DNA from: Chrysemys picta bellii
Lineage: Eukaryota; Chordata; Testudines; Emydidae
NCBI RefSeq assembly: GCF_011386835.1
Contig: NC_088792.1
Location: 42,212,882 to 42,276,881 of the forward strand
Length of the DNA: 64,000 nucleotides
Direction of reading: 5' to 3'
The position numbers and the translations under genes were made by a program. The stretch's first letter is position 1, and the number at the start of each line of letters is the position of its first letter. Under the pieces are notes generated by a model. It made no database searches. It was not told the origin of the DNA and saw only the letters and a program-made list of their open reading frames with translations. Positions 39,001 through 54,000 of the stretch are shown piece after piece.

Positions 39001-42000
39001 TTTCTACTATATCATAGTTACAGAAACGTGAAAAGGGAAGGGTTTCAAGGAGCATTTACCACTAGAGCTGGGCAAATTGATTTTTCAGTTCAGTGGCCAA
39101 AGTGAAAAATCAAAAAATGTTTGTTTTGTGTTAACCCAGAATGACAATTTTGGGGTTTTTTTTCCTTGCTGAAACTAAAAACAAAACAAATTGTTTAGAG
39201 TGGAATGACATTTTTTGTTTAATTTTCAGGATTTTTTATCCTTTTGTGTTTTTTATACTTAAATCTAGTTAAAATTCTAAATGGAATGTTGTTTTCAAAG
39301 GAAAAGTTGAAACATTCATTTTGAAAATGTCAAAAAAATTCAATTTTTTCCAGAATTTTTTCCAAACTTTTTTCAGCTGAAACTATTCACTGAATTCAAC
39401 CTGAATTGGCAAACAGTTTAGGTTGATTGGAAACTGCATTTTTCAGCAAATAAACTATTTATCAAATTTTTTCACCCAGCTCTATTTACCATTAGAAAAA
39501 AAATGCTGAGTCATTTCTGAAATATTGGGACACATCTTAAAAGGCCAGTAAATATGGCTTTTTGAAACCTTCAAGTAGTATAAGTATCTAAATCACTACA
39601 CCAAGAAGGATTCCTTTCAGCTGTGTCTAGAAACCTTCCCTTCTGTGAAAATAGCTGTAGTGTATGCAAACTGTTGTATGTTACTGGAATCAATTATAAT
39701 CACAAATGGCATCAGTCATTCAGTGAAGGAATAAAGAAAGAGATTTAACTGCCCCCATTACAGTGTTTTATTGAGGCTATCTAGAAAATGTGTGATGGTA
39801 TAAAAGCTCTATTTTACATTAGTAAAAGAGGGTATTTTTCCAGATTAAGTATCCAATAGAAGCTGTTCTTCTGAATGATAACATAGACCTTAAAATCCTT
39901 AATTTTGATTGATCAAATCAGTCACATGATCGTGGTTACTTACCAACACGGCACTGTTTGGAACCTACTTCTGGATGTGTATCTTTTCCATAATGATAAT
40001 AATCAAACACATTTTTCTTATTCTGATTGTCTTCTTTAGCTATATTTAAATATATTCACAACAAAACCAAAGGGCTGGGCTATCATCTTACAGTACAGGC
40101 AGAGTGAGGGGCACCATGTCCCTTCATGGCCCCAGCAGCAGGACAGGAAGTAATGCAGCTAAGATCTGTATTACCTGCTGCTGGATCCTCTCTGCTAAAT
40201 TCCTGTCTCCTCATGAAAGGAGGTTCACTTCCTTGTGTATCCTTAAGATCTGTAGAGTTGGGAGAGAATGTAGCCTCCATAATTTTTTGTGATTCCCCAA
40301 ACCACTGCCACCAGAGAGGATGATTCCAGGAAAACTTTGCAAGGTGGATCTCATAAACTTTCTCTCCCCTTCCATCCATTCAATGAATGATCCCTGTGTC
40401 ATTCATGTCAACACTGGAGTTATTTATTAGGGGCTGGGTCCCATAGTCCTTCAACATCCAGTGGAAATGCAGGATTGGTGACTTAAATGGGAGTTTTGAA
40501 TGTGTGAAAACAGCAAGGCCATGCTGTGATTTACCAGCTTTCCCGATATCTGGTAACCTTCAATCACTAACGAGACCTTCTATGAGGTCCTATGCTAAAA
40601 TAACTTTAGGAATATTGAAATTACCCACAGTTGGCTTATATCTGACAACCTTATGATGAGGATTAATACTTTTGTTTAGATTCGAGATGGCCTCCTTCCA
40701 CAAGACTCCATCCTTGGTAAATACTGTAGCACCAATTCTCCTCCCCCACTTCAAACCTCTGGCCCATATGCATGGATTCACTTTCATTCTGATGGCTCAG
40801 TCACCGACAGAGGCTTCCACGTTGTCTACACTACATCACCTTGTAAGTACAACTGTGCACTTAACTTATGAATATGGCATTTCCAAAATTACTGTGTCTA
40901 GAAGTAGCCTGGAAATAGAGACAGGCAGGATCAGGGTGGACTCTAACCCAATAATCTGCTGTTTGACTTGCAGCCAGCATTCAGATATATGACCCATCTG
41001 AGGTCTCAAATGATCAATTTATTTGTATTTAACACAGCGGATCCCAACTGTGGAGGAAACTACACAAACAGCGGGGGCGTTATCATGTCCCCTTACTGGC
41101 CTAACCCATACATTAACAACAGGCAGTGTATCTACATTATCCGACAACCACCAAATGAAAAAATCTACCTCAACTTCACTCACATGGAGCTGGAAAGCCA
41201 CAGCGGCTGTTCTTGGAATTATATTGAGGTGACTTTTATTATTTTGTGGTTTTGAAATGTTGATTATCTGTGTGCATAAAACTGTAAAGCAAAATTTCTT
41301 CCTCAGATACGAGAGAGTAGATATCTCTTTTTATTAGGGTTCAAAAGCCACAAAGGCTAAGAAGCAGGGGATACGCAATCAGCATGAGCCAAAGGTGAGT
41401 GAATATGAGAACCCAGCTAGGATTAGGCTGACCCTCAGTCACTCTACATAATCAGGATGCGGTTTGAGCCTTGGGTTAATGTGTACCCAATACAAGATAA
41501 GCATAAATAATACCAAGGCCAAGAAGGCACTGCTTAGAATTCAGTGGGCTCATCTCTTGTTTGATATACTTTCGAGCAAACTGGGAACCGGTTCCAGTGA
41601 GCTTAGTATAGTGGATCTATTTCTACAGTGTTAGCCATAAAAGATTGCTTATTAACATTTTTCCCTTTCCTTCTGCTTTAATTCAGAGGCTTTGGTTGAA
41701 ATGAAGTATAATTAATTTCTAAAATTAGAGGGAAGTCTGCGTAATGAAAACAGACAGCTTTTGTTTGTCTGGCCTGCTACTTCTCTTGTCTAATTGCTGG
41801 CAGAACAGCAGCTAAACTCACAGAAGACAAAGAAACAAAACAATTTTTGTTGAGCACAATCAGATTGTGTTGATTTATCAAGGCATTTACCTTGTTGTTT
41901 GCTGAGCAATCTCAGGCAGTTTAGCTTTATCATACTTTTTCTGTCCTTTTCACTCCATCTCCTCCCACACCCCCACTCAGATCCATTCAGTCCAGAACAG

Positions 42001-45000
42001 AGGAACAGGGATGGAATTTTATGACCCTGGAATAACCAGTGTGATCAAAGCTGTGTGGTTTTGTCAAGTTCTGGTCCCCCCCACAAACCCATCCCCCCAA
42101 AAATAGTTTTGTGGGCTTTAAAATATTCTCTCATAGGCGTCTGTAGTAAAGGTTAAACTAGGGAGCTGGCTTTGGACTTTTAATTCTTACTTTAAAATCA
42201 GTTTTTTGACAACTGTTTTATCACTTTGAAAAGACCCAGAGACTCATGTGCTCTGATGATAACAGGAAATCTGTGCAATTGCTATAGACACAGACACAGC
42301 TCATCATTTCTGCTAGGGGGGATGTTTAGTCTCTGATTAAGGAAGCAGGAGCCTGAATCCCTAGAACTCCAGTATTTTAGAGAGAAACTAGACACAATAT
42401 GTTTCTCAGTTAAGGAAGAATGTGTTGTAGCACAGCAAAGTCAGAGATAACTTGTTAGCAATGCTAGCTCCTTGTGAGATCAAATCAATTGGCTACGGTG
42501 CCCTGTTATCTTTGTTCTGCTTGACTGAATTCTCATCTGTCTTTATATACCAATCAATGCTTTCAGCGCTGTTGGGAAAACCCAGTGACGGAGAAGTATC
42601 AATTAACCTGAATTATGGTTCTGAAAATGTTCTCAACTCACCTTCTAAACATTCTGGCCCAAATTCTAATCTGTGGGTCACCAGTGTAAATCCAGTGTGG
42701 CTCCACTGCCTTACACTGAACTCTCAGGAAGGTCACAACGAGTGCCAGGGAGCAGAAAGCCATTCAGGCAGCTGGAGATCACCAAAGTTCAGCAGCAGTG
42801 CAGCCATCTGCTTTCACCTCGCCATATATAAAGCCAGCATAGGGCTCTATGCCATCCCCCATTCTCCTCCTAACCCATGGTGTATGTACGTGAAGGGGGG
42901 AAATTGAGGATGGTTCGAGTACTGCTGTGCCCTGGTATCATGACCTGTTCAACACTATTGTCTCTGAGTCGCTACTACAGCCCTTTTACCCCTCTAACCT
43001 TCCTCCCAGGACACTTGCCTGAAATACTGAGCGATCTTGGCAGCTTTTCTTAACTATTAGAGGGCTCTGTAGATCTCTTCAAACCCACCAACTGACGACT
43101 ATGCCTACAACTTCTGGGTTTGAAAATCCACTACACTTTTATTTAGCCAGATTAAACATGACATATACCAAACAATTGCTTTCAGTAACCCATCTACTTC
43201 TTACTCCACTAGGGACAGCCTCATCTTATAACAGTCCAACAGCACTTCCCTTCCTGATCACAGTCTAGCTCCCCGACTCCCTCTGTGATCCTGCTTCCTC
43301 TTTCCTCAGTAGACAATGGACAATCCTTCAAATTTTCCCAAAATTCCAAACGAGCAGTCTGGGTTGAGCTTCCATCTAGGAGTCCAATCTCTGTGCACCA
43401 AGCAGCATATGTTACTTTTGGTCTTGATCCCGCACATACCTCCTCATACAATTTCACTTAGCATTTTTCTATAACATCTTTTCATATCAAACGATTTCAA
43501 GTAACATAATCCTTCTCCAGACCTCCTCACCCCCAGTGGTTGCAATGGCTTCTTGGCTGTTGCAACTAGGTGCAACTTAGAGCAACCCCAGCTGCTCCAG
43601 GTACAGAACTGGTGTTGCTGAGAAAATGGTCTTTTGTTTTCACCAGAATCTTTGTCTTCAAATCTGCTGTCAATTCATGAGGCAATCGATGGAATAAACT
43701 TCTGCCTTGATTAGTGAGTTGATTAATGAGATTCAAGCCTAGTGGCAATGCAGGAGTTAAAAGCAGACCGTGATTCCCTGGTGCACCGTTGTGTACCATC
43801 ACTTTAATTCTAACACCTTGAACTTTTCAAATAAAATAATGAGATGGCACCAGTATAGCCATTATTACTGACACTGGAACGTAGAACTGCACCCCACATT
43901 AGTTATGCCTCTGCCTGGGTGGTCATATGGCAATCCTTGTGGAGAACTCCCACTGAAGTCAATAGACATTCCGTGTATAGAGCAGGAAATGTATTTGTGA
44001 TTTTAACTAGGGGAGACATTTCACTTAGAATAAAATAAAAAAATCCTCTATTTTAGGCAGGAATTTCATGCCATGTAAATATTTAATAACCATGAACAGT
44101 CAGGACATTGCTTTTACCTCTCCAAAGATGGCCCTTTGGGCAGCCTACAGCTTACCCTCAGGTTGAGGCTTTGGTTCACAGACAAGCCTCCCATCTATTG
44201 GATCAACAGTATTTTCGTTTGCCTCGGAAGTCTCCTAAGCAAATACTGACCTGGCATGATCACAAAAGAGAGCTTCCCTTTTGTTTACATTATTGTAACA
44301 ACACTTAGCAGCACTTTTTTATTACTGGAGCTTAATGACAAAACAAATGATATGCTATTTAGGGTTTAAAATTGATGCTGGTGTTATGGATGCATAAAAG
44401 TATCGAGTTACAGTTTTATTACTTACTTATTTTATTTTATTTTTGCTGATTAGGTTCGAGATGGTGACTCTGAAATGTCTTCTATCATCAACAAATTCTG
44501 TGATAGCACATTTCATTCTCCAATCACTTCCTCTAGCAACAGCCTGTGGATCAAATTTAAGTCAGATGTTTCTGTGCAAAGGGCTAGCTTCAGAGCAATT
44601 TATGAAGTTGGTAAGAGAACTGGTGGCTGGAAAACTGAACTGACCTCTAGACTGGGGACCTTATAGCATTTGTATATGACTTAATTCCCATCTGAACTCC
44701 CCACATTGTACTTGGGTTTTGCTGCACATTTTTTACATATGATATCACACTATTCTGAGGGCTCTACCCCGTGTTCTTCACTTGTTCTGCATCGTTGAAA
44801 CAAAAACATTATGCCATATATCAGTTAAGATTGATCTACCCATAATATTCCTAAGGCAAAACTTTAAAAGCAAGGAAATGAAAAGCTGAGACATCTATCA
44901 ATACATTTATTGATTTAGATTTCTAGAAATGCTTACAAGGATGGCTATCCATATACAGTGGGCACCCTTAACATAACTTAAAATACATGCTGTATATTTT

Positions 45001-48000
45001 TCTCTGCAACAGTAGACCCCCTCATCACTAGCACAAGCACCAAATACGGCAGATAATGAATAACCTTACTTCTGCCCTGTACATTTGTCCACTTTCAACA
45101 CTCCTTTTCCCAGACTCACCACCAACGGATGAGACATCCACCACTCGTCTCCTATTGTGTGCTATCCCCTTCCCTTATCCTTTCTGCACAAGTCTGTGAA
45201 ACCAAATACAATCAAATTTGGGGAAGGAGACAAATGTGTATTTTCACTTGGCATTTTCATGGACATGATTTCACTGCTGTTCCACATTCAGTTATGCAGG
45301 TTTAGGTTTAGTCACATAATAGCGACTTTTTAAACAAACAGCCCCCTCCTAAACCTATCTGAAATATCTATAGTAGATGGAAATGTGTGTTTTCAATGGC
45401 TATTTTCTTCCTCCCCCCAAAATGACATTTAATCTACATCCCAATGTACATTCTTTGTAAACCTTCCTTCCAGCTGCTAACTCTTAATTTTTCATTGCAG
45501 CCTGTGGGGGAGTATTGTCTGGAGAGGGTGTTATTCGTTCCCCATACTATCCCAGGGCTTTCCCTCATCAGAAGACCTGTGAGTGGATCATCTTTCAGCC
45601 AGAAGGCAATGCAGTGATTCTTAATTTTATCGATTTTGGCATTCGAAATATCACTACCTGTGATTCAGATTATGTGGAGGTAAAGAATATTAGTACATAC
45701 TTATTGTGAATTACAAACAAATATCATATGCACGCCTCTGTCATGTACCTCTGTCTGTCAATAAGCAAACATGTGTTTGAATTGGTAGCTAGGTATATAA
45801 ACACCTATTTCATTGCACGAATGAAATATTTTCTGACTCACTAGATGAGCCAACCTTCTTCTTTTGAATGCTCCTTTGATAACATGACCTTTCTCCATCT
45901 ATATTTTCTATAATAGGAGCTATCATTGATGCATAACTATATCTGGATAGATAAGGCCTGATTCTCCACTCCTTGTATCCCATGTGCTACCTACTGATGA
46001 AGAGCTCCAGGCAGCTGGAATGCCAGTTTTACTCCATCTGATTCCTTTATGCCAGAAGAATTCTCAGCTGCCCCTTCACAGCAGCTTTAAGGCCACTGTG
46101 CTGGTGCCACAAATTTACATTAATGTTGGATAGGATCTGACCTACTGAATAGTTTAATGAGGTGGATGATCCACTGTCTTCTCCATGGTGGCTTTTAACC
46201 TTTTAGCTCTTCCTACTTGTTTCCAAGACTATTTTGTACTGTGTGTGTTGAGTCAATTCATTTACATTTTATAACTACTTAGCAGTAATAGAAACAAGTT
46301 TTCATGGGCTGTTTTGAATACATTGTCTTTCAGGTCAGGGATGGCAGCAGCACAGATTCTCCTCTTTTGGCGAAATACTGTGGCACAGATATACCTTCAG
46401 CAGTTCAGTCCACATGGAATTATCTCTATGTCAAATTCAGAGCTTCCTCTGCTACAAATCTTGGATTCATGGCTGAATACCGGCCATTAGATAGAGGTAA
46501 GAGTTGAGATCTTTCACCCTCTGGCTATTGGTCCTCTCTGTCCTCATGTACCACCAATTCAAATGGATGAGCAAAGGAAAACCACATATTGAAATCAGTG
46601 GGATGTCAAGTTGTATGACAACAAAGCAGGAGACCTCATTTGTGAAAGAAACAATGTAGAATCCTTTCAAAAATTCTGAAAGAGATGATGAAAGAAAAAG
46701 AATCATGTTTTTAATTTTCAGAAACAATTAACTGATTTTGTAAGTATCATCTTCTGGAAATGTTATTTTAGTTAACACATTGTTGTTTTAAATCTTTCTA
46801 GCATGTGGGGAGACTCTCACTGGGCCAGAAGGAACCATTACAAGTCCTGGTCATCCAATCATCTACCCACATGGTGTTAAATGTGCATGGACTATCTCAG
46901 TGCAGCCCAGGCACCTTATCCGCCTGACGTTCACATCATTTAACTTGGAGTTTGATTACAATTGCACCAGAGACTATCTTGAAGTATATGACAATGGTAC
47001 TGTGACAAGGCTTGGAAGGTGAATATGCCTATCTAATCTATTTAATCTACCTACCTACACAGCTGCTGTCACTGTTTTCTTTTTGCTCCTCAGCGGATCT
47101 GTTCCTTTGGTATCAAGATGTTCAACATAGGTTCATTTTACTGAAAGCAGCTAAAGATTTGTATTATTCAGGCCAACAGCAACAATTATTCCATTTAACG
47201 TAGTAAAGCCAGGTTTATGAGGGGTAGTATTTTTCCTAAGTCTTTTATTGAGCGAAGGGATGTGAACTGAATTTGATACTATTGAGTGAGAAATTAACTT
47301 TTCTGTAAGGGATGGCAATCTCGTGCAGTTTTTCACATCCGCCATTGCCTTGCAATAGAAATTCATGTAAGTCTTTTAAGGTCATGGCAACAGGTTTAAA
47401 TCCACTCTTAATATTATTTCTTCCTTTGGGATGCAGGGAAGGAAATAATTTTTAATACCAAGTAGCAGAAGCAGAATAGGTGAAAATTGGGTACCTGAAG
47501 AAACAAAAAGTTAGGCTATAACATGGGCTAAATCTTAGACTTTATAGTTTTATATTATTTATTGATCAATTTACAATGCCTCCTCATGTGTGTTTATATC
47601 AGTGAATAAAATGATTGCACTACAGATTTTTATTTTCTTACAAAAGGTAACATATTTTTATATTCCCATAACTCAAGAACAACTAAACTGGTTTGGTTCA
47701 AAATTTCAAATACAAATTTGGTCTGAGGCCAGAAGATGAAAAATGCCATCCTTCCAGTAGTTGGAAAATAAGGAGCAAGTGAATATGGGGTTATAATAGA
47801 GATTATTTCATCATATTAGCTAGTCTTTTTGGAAGACTAATCCAATGGGGACCAATCTATCTCCCTCTAAAGTCAACAGAAAATGACCCAGCTACAGGCT
47901 TCTGGAGAACATTGAATACTTTTCTATTAATCTAGATACTATATAATATTGATATAGGTACTCAATACCTGGTATCTCTTTTGACTTTTTATAGGTATTG

Positions 48001-51000
48001 TGGAAGATCAATTCCACCATCACTCACCAGCAGTGGCAACATAATGATGCTGTACTTTGTAACAAATCACAATATTGCCTCTGAGGGGTTCTCAGCTAAT
48101 TATATCTCAATGAATGCTTCCACAGGTAATACAGCAGTGTGTGCGTTATGCAGATTAATCCTGTCAAGCCTTAATTGTAAACACACATTACAAAAACAAG
48201 ACACACTTTGTTTTTTTAATTACCAGAATCCCTGCTGTCTCCTCCACCCTTCTTTATTTACAGCTTGGTTCACTGGCCTTTTTCTAGCTGGGGAGGATGA
48301 GCCAGGCAGAAAGCAACGTCTCTAGGCAACACCAGTGGTTTTGTAATCACTGATATGGCAGTACTGCAGAGGGTAGTTAAGAATATTATTTTCTGAAGTG
48401 ACATAGGAACGGAAGTCTCATTGACATTTAACTGACTGTGCGGGTTTTTTTTTTTGTCCCAAGCAAACACAACAGGAACAGGAGTGCTTGTCACAGGTAA
48501 AAGGGTACCAGGTGCTGGAGTGACATCCTGGAGAATGAAGTCCTCTATTTAATTATAGAACAGATGCAGCATGGCAGTGGAAGTTCAAGCCTCCTCTCAC
48601 TGCCCTGCCAGAGAAGTCTGTTCCAGAGTAGCCACCTTCTGGGGAGCAAAGTCAATCTCCAAGCCCTTCATTCCTCGACTGCTCCCAACCTTTGAGCATT
48701 ACCAAAAGCCCTGGTTAGTGTGCAGGGTTTCTGTGATGTGTATGTCTGTCTACCCTTTGGACAGTGCTAAAACCACCAGGCCCATTTCAGAGGTCGCCTA
48801 CAAATATTCAGAAGGTAGCAACTTTGTTATCACTGACCTGAGCTGTATTTGAACCAGCAACCTCAAGGTGAAATGCTATATGCTCACGCTACACTCGTTA
48901 CTAATCCTTTTACTGCTAATCCCTGCCCCATTGAAATGCAGTTCTGTTTTAGAAATTAAATATCCCTGCTGACTCAGTGTGCACTGGTGATACACCACCT
49001 CGCCTGTCTATTACTAAGTGTGAGAGTGTAGGATCCTGAAATCAGTCATTCAATAGTCTTTAAATGTTCCTCCACATTTAGGTGGGGATCTTGCTTGCTA
49101 ACCGACCTTCTTACTGCTAGCACTGAAGCAAGATCCTAGCAAAAAGCCCCTTTGGCTGGGCTGGTTTGGAGTGGCTGGCACAAGAGTAGCAGGAAGTAGT
49201 GAGATTCAGCTGCTTTGAGACCTCCAAACAGGCAGGGGCAGTTACAGCCAGTGGAGAAGCAGATCCCAGACAATGTGTGAGATACAGACTGTACTGTGCG
49301 ACCATGGGTGGTCCCCTTATGCAAGGAAGGAAATAGTCTGTCTGTGTCTGCAGCTGCCCCCCTGTGTGCAAAGTTTTAGTTTAAGTGAAATATTTTAATC
49401 AAAGAGCATTAAAAAAGGAAAAGTGCAATAACTCTTCTTGCCAAGTTTTAGTTCTGTGTTTGTTTTCAGTAATTAGTTTGGTATAAGCAGAGGCCTCATT
49501 AAAGTCCCAATTCTGACACCTTTACTCACTTTCAGTGGAGCAGATTCATGTGCATAGTCCCATTATTGTGGTTTTATTATTTCTGTTACAGTTGTGTTTG
49601 GAGACCCCAGTCAGGGCTGGGGCTCCATTGTGCTAAGTTCTATGCAACACAGAGTAGGGCCCTGTAGAGCTCACGGGCAATAGAAAAGACCCAAGAGTGC
49701 ATGTAGCGAACAGTGGGAAGAGGCAGGGGTGGAAGAATGAAGGGAATAGTAATTAGAATTTGTATCCACATGAGTCATCTGTGTGCCCAGGTAGATGGTT
49801 TTCAGTTGGGGTGTGTTGTATGTGTGCTGTATTTTTAATGAGATAAATATCAAAAGTCCATAGATGTCATCTCTGTAGCTATATGTGCTACTGTACTTGA
49901 CATAAATGTAGATCCCATAGTAGAATAATGCATGTAACTGCTCGTTTACTGTTCCTGAGCAAAACAGCTGTTAGTGTGTTTAAGAATTGTGTCTTGATTT
50001 AAAAAAAAAAAATAGCTGCCCATTCTCCTTTGTTTTAGATTCTGAGCAAAATATCCACTCTCCCAGCTACAGCTCAGGCAGTTTGACTGTTACTTCATCT
50101 CTTGGGAATGTGTGTGGGGGTCTGGTAGAGATTTTGCTTCCTGCCATTGCTTTTGCTTTACTACCAGTTAGCGTCTACTTCCAAATGATCAGTTTTCTCA
50201 GCTGCCTTCATTCATTCGTTAGTTATCTGGCATGGAGAGAGGAAAAATCATTAGCAATTAAGATTTAATGGGAAACATCCCAGCTAGGAACCTACTATCA
50301 GTCTGAAACTAATGTTGGAACAGATTTATACAGCTTTTCTCTCTCTAAGAAAAACCTTAGAGTATGAAAACTTTCTGGGTTTTTACTAACCCAGAAATCA
50401 TGAAACCTTTCCTCTTATTTGGAAACAATACATTATTATTGTAAACTGTCCCTCCATTTTGTTAGGCTGCTGCTACAGCTGCTGGACTATCAGCATGAGC
50501 ATGTTAAAAGAAAACAGTCTATTGGCATATGTTTGCAGCGTCCAAACATGCTTTTGTGTAAGTGACTCTATTGGAGGTTAATATGAGACTTTCTCCTCCA
50601 ACCCTGTCTCACAGACTGTTGCATTTAACTGATGGCCTTTTGCAATAACGTTAACATTTTCTGAACAGAACAGCTACTTGTCATGACTCTGAACTCTCGT
50701 CGTTTTTCTCATCCCTTTCCGACTGCTCTTTCAGCAGCTGCTCCTGCTATTTATCAGTGCTCAGACACTTTCTGTTCTCAGCTCTATTCTATGTTCTCTC
50801 CCTGGGCAAACTTACTGGTGAGCTTGTGGCTTCTGTAACATCTCCTAATTACCTCGGCCCTTCGGTCCAGTTTCACATCTTCAACTATCTGCCTGCCATC
50901 TTCACCTCCATGTCCCCCCACCATCTTAAATTCAACAAGAAGGAAACTGGATTTCTTCTCTTTCATCCCAAACTCGGCCATATGTGTCACTATTAACAAC

Positions 51001-54000
51001 AGTAACAATATCACCCAGACTCACAGCCACAGCCTCATATTCGACTCCTCTATCTTTTTCCCATCACAAAGACTACCAAACTTGTCACTTTTTCCCTTTA
51101 ACATCTATAAAACCCACACTTTTTTGGGGATTGGACTCTCATCTGGTGCTTTATTGTCTGAACTGACTTTCCATGTCTGATTTAGATTATAAACCCGTGG
51201 GGGCAGGGACCATCTCATCTATTATGTTTATACAGTGCCAAGCAAACTGACGATGCTTAATGAGATCAACATTTTCAGAAGTGTTCATAGTCATTTGGTA
51301 TGTCTTGGTTTGGAGTTCCCAACTAGAGATTCTTAGGCCCTGATTTTCAGACTGAGGAACTGCCATCTCTGATTGTGGGTCCACAGCACCTCTGAAAATG
51401 AAACCCTCGGTGTCTCATAGTGGGTGCACCAAAATCAAGTGAGACAATTATTTGTCCTCTTATGAAAATGTGGCTACATATAAATCAGAATAATCTAATA
51501 CAGCAGTTCTCAAACTGTTGGTCATGACCCCAAAGTGGGTCGTGACCCCATTTTAATGGGGTCGCCAGCGCTGGCTTGAACTTTCTGGGGCCCAGGGCTG
51601 AAGCCGAAGCCCGAGCCTCACCACCCAAGGCCAAAGCCTGAGGATTTCAGCCCTGCGTGTTGGGACTCAGGTTACAGGCCCCTGCCTGGGGCTGAAGCCT
51701 TTGGGCTTCAGTTTTGCATCCTGCCCAGGTCAGTGGGGCTCAGGTGGGCTCAGGCTTCGGTCCCCTCTCCTGGGGTCGTGTAATAATTTTTATTGTAAGA
51801 AGGGGGTCGCAGTGCAATGAAGTTTGAGAACCCCTCATCAAATGAAAACTTAAACTGAAGTTTATAGAGGAGAATAGGAATGGACTCTTAGGGTTTGAAC
51901 TCCCAGATGATAAATGATAGCCTCCTACAAGTTTCAAAGAAGCTTTTACAAACAAAAAGGCAGATTTAAAATGTCCTTTTGCAAAGGGCAGGGATTCTTC
52001 CTTCCCCAGAGGGCATCCAGGATTTAGTGAGTGCTGCAGCATGCAGCAAATTTCTATAATGGGCATAGTGTGTCTGTACCAATATTCATCTGGTGGTGCT
52101 GAAGTAGCAAGGGCTTAGCTTGAAAAATCAAGCTAATTCAGAGGTAGATGGGCAGTTCTAAGGGAAGTTGCAGCATTCTAGGGAGCCCTTTTCTATTAAC
52201 ATTTATAATGACTGGAGATGGTGACCATGGTTGGATGAAATAAGAACTAACTAAAATCGTCACCAAAAATTGAAACCATACCTGAACCACTTTGGATGTC
52301 TGAACATGTATGGCTACTTGTTCTCCCTCATCTCCTCTACAGTTTATATTACACTTCTATGTACATGTCTTGATTTAAGCTGGGGCTTCATGCAGAAATA
52401 TCACAAAAGAGCTAATGCTCTCTGTTTAATCTGACCTAAACTTGGAAATATAATTTCCAGAACAATTTGTTTTTTCAGCTCAATTACTACAGTTTGGATA
52501 AGTATGGACAAGCATCAGATAACTATCAACACTTTTGGCTGTTTATCTGAACCAAACCAATTCTCTAAACCTTCTAACATTGGCTGTCTGTTAATAATAA
52601 CCCCTTAGAAAACTGAAACTAAAATCTGTTTCCTTATAAAAATACTTTTTTGTTCTTTGCACACACAAAATATTACTGTAAATTTGCTCATGAATGCTGA
52701 GCTGCTGATGTTCATTTTTAATCTTAGAACAAAGAACTGTGAAGCTGCCTTGGTGTAAAAGAAACACACACACACGCTGAATTAGGGGGATTTAGCTAAC
52801 AGATGCAATTACCCACTCCCATCAAATTATATCAAATGTTAAGTCTTCTATCTTTAAGATTGATATTCATTTCATACCTATCCAATTATGCATGGGCAGT
52901 ATGTACTTATATTTGAGAAAAGAAGAGGATATATACCAGTGCTGTGGATTTTTTGAAGTCTAACTTTTTTTTTTCCTGTTAAGAAAATGTGGTTCTAATC
53001 ATGTTTCTTGTGCAACAAGTATCTTCCATACTTTTTCAGCTACAATTTGGGAGCCAGCTGCATTGTAATCAATATCAGAACAGGTCAAAGTAGTTCTGGT
53101 TTATATTAGATGTTCCAATGGGAAGACTAGAAGAGTAGTGGCCTTAAATTATTCTACAGAGACTGAGCTATTGAAAAGATGAACAATGTTATCGTATAAA
53201 AGTGAACAAATACGAGTGAAAGGGCACTTTCGAGTAAAATAAAACTTCCTTTTTGCATCTTTATAGTGTAGGGGAGAGTGTTTTTGTTGGTATGTATTAT
53301 TTGTGATATGTTTATTATTAGTTCTGATAACACGGCCCTAGAATAACAGCAGACTGAACCTTGATATCATCAGTATAAGTTATAGTTCCGGTCAAAAAAG
53401 CAAACAGAACACTGGAATATGTAGCCTGGAGCATGAAACACTATCTGGAAAGTTCCTGAACTCTGTGAGCTAGTGGGGATAAGCATACCAGATAGTAGGA
53501 ACATGAGTGCTATTTGGCCAGCCAAATACCACCTGAGTAATAGTCAGCTGTTAAACATGTACCTTGTTCATTGGAACTGTCTTGCCCTAGCAACAGAACC
53601 TGGGCTTTCCCTCTACTATATTACTTGAGTCATCTATTTGACTTTCAGGGAAATGGTCTCATAGGAAACAAGCTGATATTTGGATAGAAGTTTAGAGTCT
53701 AGGGCCCAAATGAAAAGAACCTCTGAATGTGGTGAAGGCTATATAAATATCAGCATAGATAGACAGACAGATAGAATCTGAGTATCAGCCTCTTTTCCCA
53801 TCTCTGCTGGCTAAACCACATTTAGACAACATGCAGTGAGCCTGGTCTTGCTCCCAAATGAAATCAATGGCCAAACTCTCAAAGGGTTCAATCCTGACTG
53901 GGGACAGAGGGCTTGGCACCTTGCAGGATCCAGCCGTAGCTTTCAGTGGGAACAGGATTGGGCCCCGTATATGTATTGAATTATCCTTTATTTATTCACA

